Assembly (NCBI GenBank): GCA_013397865.1
Contig: VZTI01004402.1
Location: 298,427 to 362,426 of the forward strand
Direction: 5' to 3'
DNA: 64,000 nt
Origin: Struthidea cinerea
Taxonomy: Eukaryota; Chordata; Aves; Passeriformes; Corcoracidae
This document shows, one piece after another, positions 59,104-64,000 of the stretch. Position 1 is the first letter of the stretch; each line of letters begins with the position of its first letter. Position numbers and translations under genes: made by a program. The notes under the pieces are model-generated. The model ran no database searches. It saw only the letters and a list, made by a program, of their open reading frames with translations, and had not been told where the DNA came from.

Positions 59104-61559
59104 TATTTTTGCAGTGAGTTAGTCTTCCCAGGGCTTTTGGCAAAATGGTCAGCTTTGATGTTGGTCTTAGCCAGATGCTCTCATGAGATGAAATGCTGCC
59201 CATCCTAAACTTCCCCCGCGGTTCCATTTAGCAAAGGAATTTTTGAGAAGGGTCTCTGGGCAAGCACTTTCAAGTGCTGAGTGTAACCCTGAATTTATAA
59301 AGCTTCTAAGTCGCCACCAGTCACAAATTCCTTTAGTGTGTGACCTCCTGTTCCCAGCCTGGAGAAACAAAACGGGGCAGGATGGAGTCAGAATTTGAAA
59401 TCTCTATAAAAGGGCTATGGCTGCCTCCAGCTTGGATTTGAGAGATGGTCAGAGCTGTAGAGGGGTAGGTTTGGGTTAGACTTTACTGAGAGATGACACT
59501 TTGAGCCTAAACCCTGCAAAAATGTTTTCCTTCCGCAGTCTTGTTTTCAAAGATGTTGTGGCAACACAGCAAGAGGAAGGTCTTTTCAACAAGGCTTCGA
59601 CCCATCTGACCAGCATTAAAATTGCTCTTGTTGGGGTTTTAATTTGGCTTGTGAAGAAAGTGATGTGCTCCAGCAGCTGGGGCTGAATGTAGAAGCAGCT
59701 GAATTTTAGAGTTGCAACTCAGAAGTAATAGCTTTGATGCTTCTCTAAAATGTGCTGTTTTAAGTGTCAGCCAGTGCAGAGAAATTATCTGTACAAAAGG
59801 AGCTTGGTGATCCATTGGCAGTACAGGCTGCATAGCCAGGACATGTTATGTGAAAGGAGAGGGGAAAAGAGTAAAACTGAAAAAGAGAATTATAGGAAAC
59901 CAGTATAGTAGCACTTGGTGAGCAGCTCTTCAGTAATTTAGGGAAGGTTATTCCTGGTCTAACTCAGCATTAAAATAAAAACCGTGGGATAAGATTTGGG
60001 CTGTAACATTCCCCTGTGGTTAGTAGCAAAGTTTATTCCAACAAGCTAATGGGTTTTTTTGGAGATATCTCTGGTCTCCTAAAGTCCACCTCGTGGCTAG
60101 TTCCAAGTTTTATGGCTGTCTGAGGTACCAATTTTCATTTTCTGTATGTTTCCATACTGTGCAGTTTTTATGGCTACACTAGAATTACTGCTGTTTGTGC
60201 ATACTTACCAAGTTATTTAAATATCCTGGTGACTCTTAGCCCAAAACGCACACTCAGGCTCTCCAGGGAAGTGCCTGCTACTCCGCACAGTTGACTCATG
60301 TGGTATCCATTGCTGAACAGATTTGAAGTACAAGCTGAGAACAGAGGCTCTATGCTGAGTGACTAAGATAAATTACAAAAATTGTGTTATTTTCAGCCTA
60401 CATGCAGGAAACTCTGAAGTCAATGAACCTTAGGAAAGATCAACAAATGCAAGATGCTCTTTGTAAATTTTTTTTTTGTGTGTCATTCTCAGTGTTTTGT
60501 TTCTTTATTTCTTATGGTTTTGGTTTTTTGCTCTGTGTCCTCACCCTGTGTTACAGCCCCAGGCCACTGCTGATCTACCTTGGTGAGAGGCAGTGGGAGA
60601 AGATAAAAGCTTGGGACACTTCTTTTCCTTCATCTTTATCTCACTGTTGGGATGCAGGAGAGTTCCCTCTAAACCCAGGGAAGAGCTACCTATGATGAGA
60701 GGAGGAGTGAAACTGTCGGCTCAGGCATGGACATCACAGTAGGAGGCCCAAGGAGGAGCTTTTCCATTTGGAAATAGGCTGCAGGTGTGGGATGTGGGTG
60801 CCCCACAGAACCAGCTTGCAACTGGAGAAGTGGGATGGGGCTGTGGATGCAGGGATGGGAGCAGATCCTCCTGCAAAGAGAGGCCTCCTGAGACGGTCGC
60901 TGAGCTCCAGGTCTGGAGTATTAACGGGTGTTTGAGTGTGTCTGTCAAATAGATCATAACAGGGAATGTGGCATGGGAATCCTTGTTCACTTGATTGTCA
61001 TGTTAAAACCCCCTGAAACTCCAAATTAGTCTGTCTTGCAATGCTAATTCAAAACCAGGATAAATTTGCATGCTGGCTTTCATGAAAAAAATGTGTCTCC
61101 TGTACAAATTTCTGAATCTGGAGCTTTCCAAAGAAATACAGCTATTAATATCTCAAAGAAATGAGCTGATGTCTAACTAATGATCTTTCAATGCTGCTGG
61201 GAACATGGTTTATATTTTTAATTTTATATGATGTCAGCAACCACTTCTGGGGGCTGGCACGTCTTGTGGGTGAGTCCAGAACATTTCAGAGACCAGCCAG
61301 GATTTTCAAAGCAGCTGTAAGAGTTTTGACTCCTGGGCACTAAGGAAAAAAATGTTCTGTATGAGCTAAGCCCATCCACAGTGCTTGTTTCCCAGGCTGC
61401 CTCGTTTATTCAATAATTTGAGACAGTGTTGGATTAAATTTCATCTTCCAAGCCCTGTCTGCTCAAGCTGCTCACCAGCTCTGTCATTTATCAAGGACAC
61501 TACATGCTGTCCTTGATTTGATTGCTGCTTCCCTGGAAACCACTAACAGAGGGTGGGAG

Positions 61560-61602
61560 CATAAAGAAACAGGGAGGGGAAAAAGAAAGGAAGGAAAAAA
61601 AA
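61560..61602. repeat. Purine-rich low-complexity tract
   Basis: About 40 bases almost entirely A and G (AAAGAAACAGGGAGGGG, AAAAAGAAAGGAAGGAAAAA). Simple low-complexity sequence without other features. Confidence 0.75.
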
Positions 61603-64000
61603 TCTGTGTTTCTTGAAGGCAAGGAGTCCCTGGCTAATCCGCTGAGCCCTGCAGTCCCCAGAAGCCAACCCCTAAACCAGAGTCCTGTCAAAAATGAGTT
61701 CTTCCCTAAGGTAATACTAAAGGAAGAGTAAATTTACAGCTTGTTCAAGGAGGACAAGAAGCCTTTCTGAGACGTCTGTGCTCGACCCACCCTCTCTGGT
61801 TCTGATTTTTTTGTTTTGAATGCATCTCCAAACAATCACTGAAGATAAACAACACGAGCAGGGAAGCCTAGCCAAGTGGCTGGAATTACTGAACCTTTGA
61901 AGACTAAACACATGCAGGATCAATCTTCCCTGTAGCCTTTCCTACTGAAACTGGATCATTTCTTGCTGCTACAGGAAAAATTGTCTGGAAATCCCACAAG
62001 GCCTCCCAGAAAGACTGATAATCCCTTACCTGCAGCAAACTCTAATGTGCTTTCCCTCAAACAAACTTTCAAGCCTTCCTTGCTGGGCTGCATTTCTTTT
62101 TCTTACCGGTTTAGGAAAGAGTATGGATTAGCCTAATAACTCATGGGGTCATCCAGAAGTTGTTAAAGCTACTGATGTCTTTGAAAGCCTTGTTCTCTGT
62201 AGCAGCCAGAGCTTGTGCTTGGCTTGGAGCTGGCTCCACTGTTACTACCTGTAACTTCAGTAATTGAACAAGGAACCTTGCTGTAGCGACCTTCGTCTGC
62301 ATTTGCCCAGATAATTTTCAAATTCATACCGAGACTGTTTTCAGCCAGGTCACAGAGATGTTTGCCCGTGTCTGTGTGCTGCTTTGGGCAGTGCTGCTGC
62401 TGTGCAGTGTGGTTACAGTGCTGGCACGGGAAGAGCTGAGTGCTTATTCCAGTGCTGGCTTTGTACAGAGGAATTGCTGCCACGCTCTGCTGTGTCTCCT
62501 GAGGTACCATTCAGTGAAGCTCATCAATCAATGTGTCACTAATGACTGGAGCCCAGCTGAGCTGGATGCTGCTGCTGCCTGCTGAGAGCAGAGCTGGAGC
62601 GGGGAAAACAGACCTGGGAGGTGAGAGCAGCGAGCGTGAGCAACCTGCGTCAGATCCTTCTGCTTCACTTCCCCTCGTGGTGTGTTCTAAGTGGAGGGTG
62701 CCACCAGCATCCAAAATAATTGTAATTGCAACTGCACTCAGCAAAGTCCTTGGCTGTCTCTCATTGGGATTGCTGAGATGCCACTGTTGCTGCTTCAGTT
62801 GCCTTTCCTGAGGCAATCTGGGAAGCAGCGAGGCTCCACAATAGTGCTGTGTTGCAGCCCAGAAACTATCAGAGGTTTGTTAGTGGTGTCTTCCTCTAAG
62901 TGCCACACGTGTTCAAACTCATATTAAAAACCATCTTTATGTATTAGGTGAGCCAACATGTACTGGTCCATCCCAGTTCTGCAGCTGGTGATGTATCCCT
63001 GCTGTATTAGGAGTTCTTGCAGCAAATGTTTGTTTATTTGTGTGCACTTTTGGCCATCCACAAACTGTTTTATTCAGCTGAGCTGCAGCTTCCTTACGCA
63101 GCGCTACTCAGCATTGCAGTGCCTGAGCCTGACTCCGTGCAGCAGCTGAAAGATTCCAGCAGCAGTGTCTGACCTACGCTGCTCAGACAGGGCTTGGTCT
63201 GACCCTTCTCCCTGCAGCTCTCCTCCGTTTGCTCAGCAGGAACTGTCCTTGTTCACTGAGTGCAGCCTCTGCCTCTCCAGCACTGTTCTTCCTTCAGTGT
63301 CTGCAGTGTTTCCACCTTTCCTTCCTGAGCAGGTTCATCCCTCAGTCTTACAGCAAGTTTGGGTTTTTTTTTGCTGGATGCTAAACCCTGGGTGTCTCCC
63401 CCTCAGCTGAATCCCTGCAGGATGTGTGTATAAATTCTGAGATTGGGTCACTTTGTGCATAGGCAGAGAGGTCTGTTCCAGCATCATCTGCTGTCTAGAA
63501 AGCACTGTCTAAACAGATCAAAGGGAGCACTGTGATGTTAAGGCTTGGCCACAGTCCCAATCCCTTATGGTCTTCAGGCCCATCCTCCTGGAGCAGCTGC
63601 TTGTGGAGATTCCACCAGGTGCCTACAACGAGGATTTGACACGGTGCCACTTGGCACTCAGCCCCCAGCATTATGGGCTAGAAAAAGCAGCAGAGGCTTA
63701 GTCCTGCTAGAGCAGACACTTTCCAGGTACTCTTGTCTTGATCCCTCTGTCTGTCTTCTTTATCCCAAAGAGCAGGAAAATCATGATAGAATTAAAATGG
63801 GATTTGCTTGCTGCAAAATCCTTAGCAGCTGCCTCCTCGAAAGCTGCATATTTTAGCAACTCTTCTGTGAGGGTCCAAGAGGTTGCTGGTGAGATGCAAC
63901 TGTTGCTTTTTGATAAGGACGCGTCATATCCCTCTCTGCTTTCTCTTTGTGCTGTCAACTTCCAGGCTCTGATTTCCATAAGAGAATCCTAGTCGGGTTA

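Larger units (their letters stand above)
54237..64000 (+). other. Downstream intron, right end of window
   Basis: About 9.8 kb without a supported exon. From 54770 to 55480 the sequence is GC-rich, and long open frames (up to 260 codons) arise on both strands at once, the pattern expected by chance in GC-rich DNA. The remainder includes an AT-rich candidate element at 57780-58160, a 25-bp palindrome at 59079-59103, an A/G-rich run at 61560-61602 and a signal-peptide-like ORF at 62358-62585. The intron continues past the window. Confidence 0.45.

Overview
This window looks like a piece of a bird genome (vertebrate nuclear DNA). The evidence is several 5'-truncated CR1 LINE 3' ends in both orientations, TG...CA solo LTRs with 6-bp target-site duplications (TSDs), old MIR-type tRNA-derived SINEs, a strong vertebrate splice-site pair, and few CpGs over most of its length. 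Repeats are sparse: those I can recognise cover only about 3% of the window. The species cannot be fixed from sequence alone. A songbird or related neoavian is my guess, because the LTRs are old ERVK-like solo elements.

Only one coding segment can be supported: a 98-nt internal exon at 7260-7357 on the + strand. It encodes the C-terminal end of an EMI domain, including EWRCCPGFTGSNCEE. The wording fits COL26A1 (collagen type XXVI alpha 1, formerly EMID2) best. It is entered in phase 2 and left in phase 1. No other COL26A1 exon was found, neither the N-terminal EMI exons upstream nor the coiled-coil and collagenous exons downstream. The window therefore appears to be the last 7.3 kb or more of one intron, the exon, and at least 56.6 kb of the next intron. 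Large early introns are known for this gene in other vertebrates.

Layout: 1-7259 is upstream intron holding two related ERVK-like solo LTRs (439-812 with perfect TSD GACCTA; 4534-4896) and a MIR-like SINE near 5.5 kb. 7260-7357 is the exon. 7358-64000 is downstream intron. It holds CR1 fragments near 13.5, 20.9, 40.3, 49.4 and 54.1 kb, MIR-like SINEs near 17.5 and 22.1 kb, and an unrelated solo LTR at 48619-49008 with perfect TSD AGTTTT. It also has a GTTT-rich microsatellite near 28.6 kb, a small CpG-dense patch near 51.9 kb, and several AT-rich blocks dense in homeodomain-type ATTA motifs that could be conserved enhancers.

No operon, CRISPR array, rRNA or tRNA gene, or intact transposase or retroviral coding region was seen. 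The long open frames (up to 260 codons) overlap on both strands, often lack an ATG, and show no recognisable domain, so they are treated as chance. The most speculative items worth a check are a 75-codon ATG-started ORF with a signal-peptide-like N terminus at 62358-62585, the isolated CpG patch, and a 25-bp palindrome at 59079-59103.
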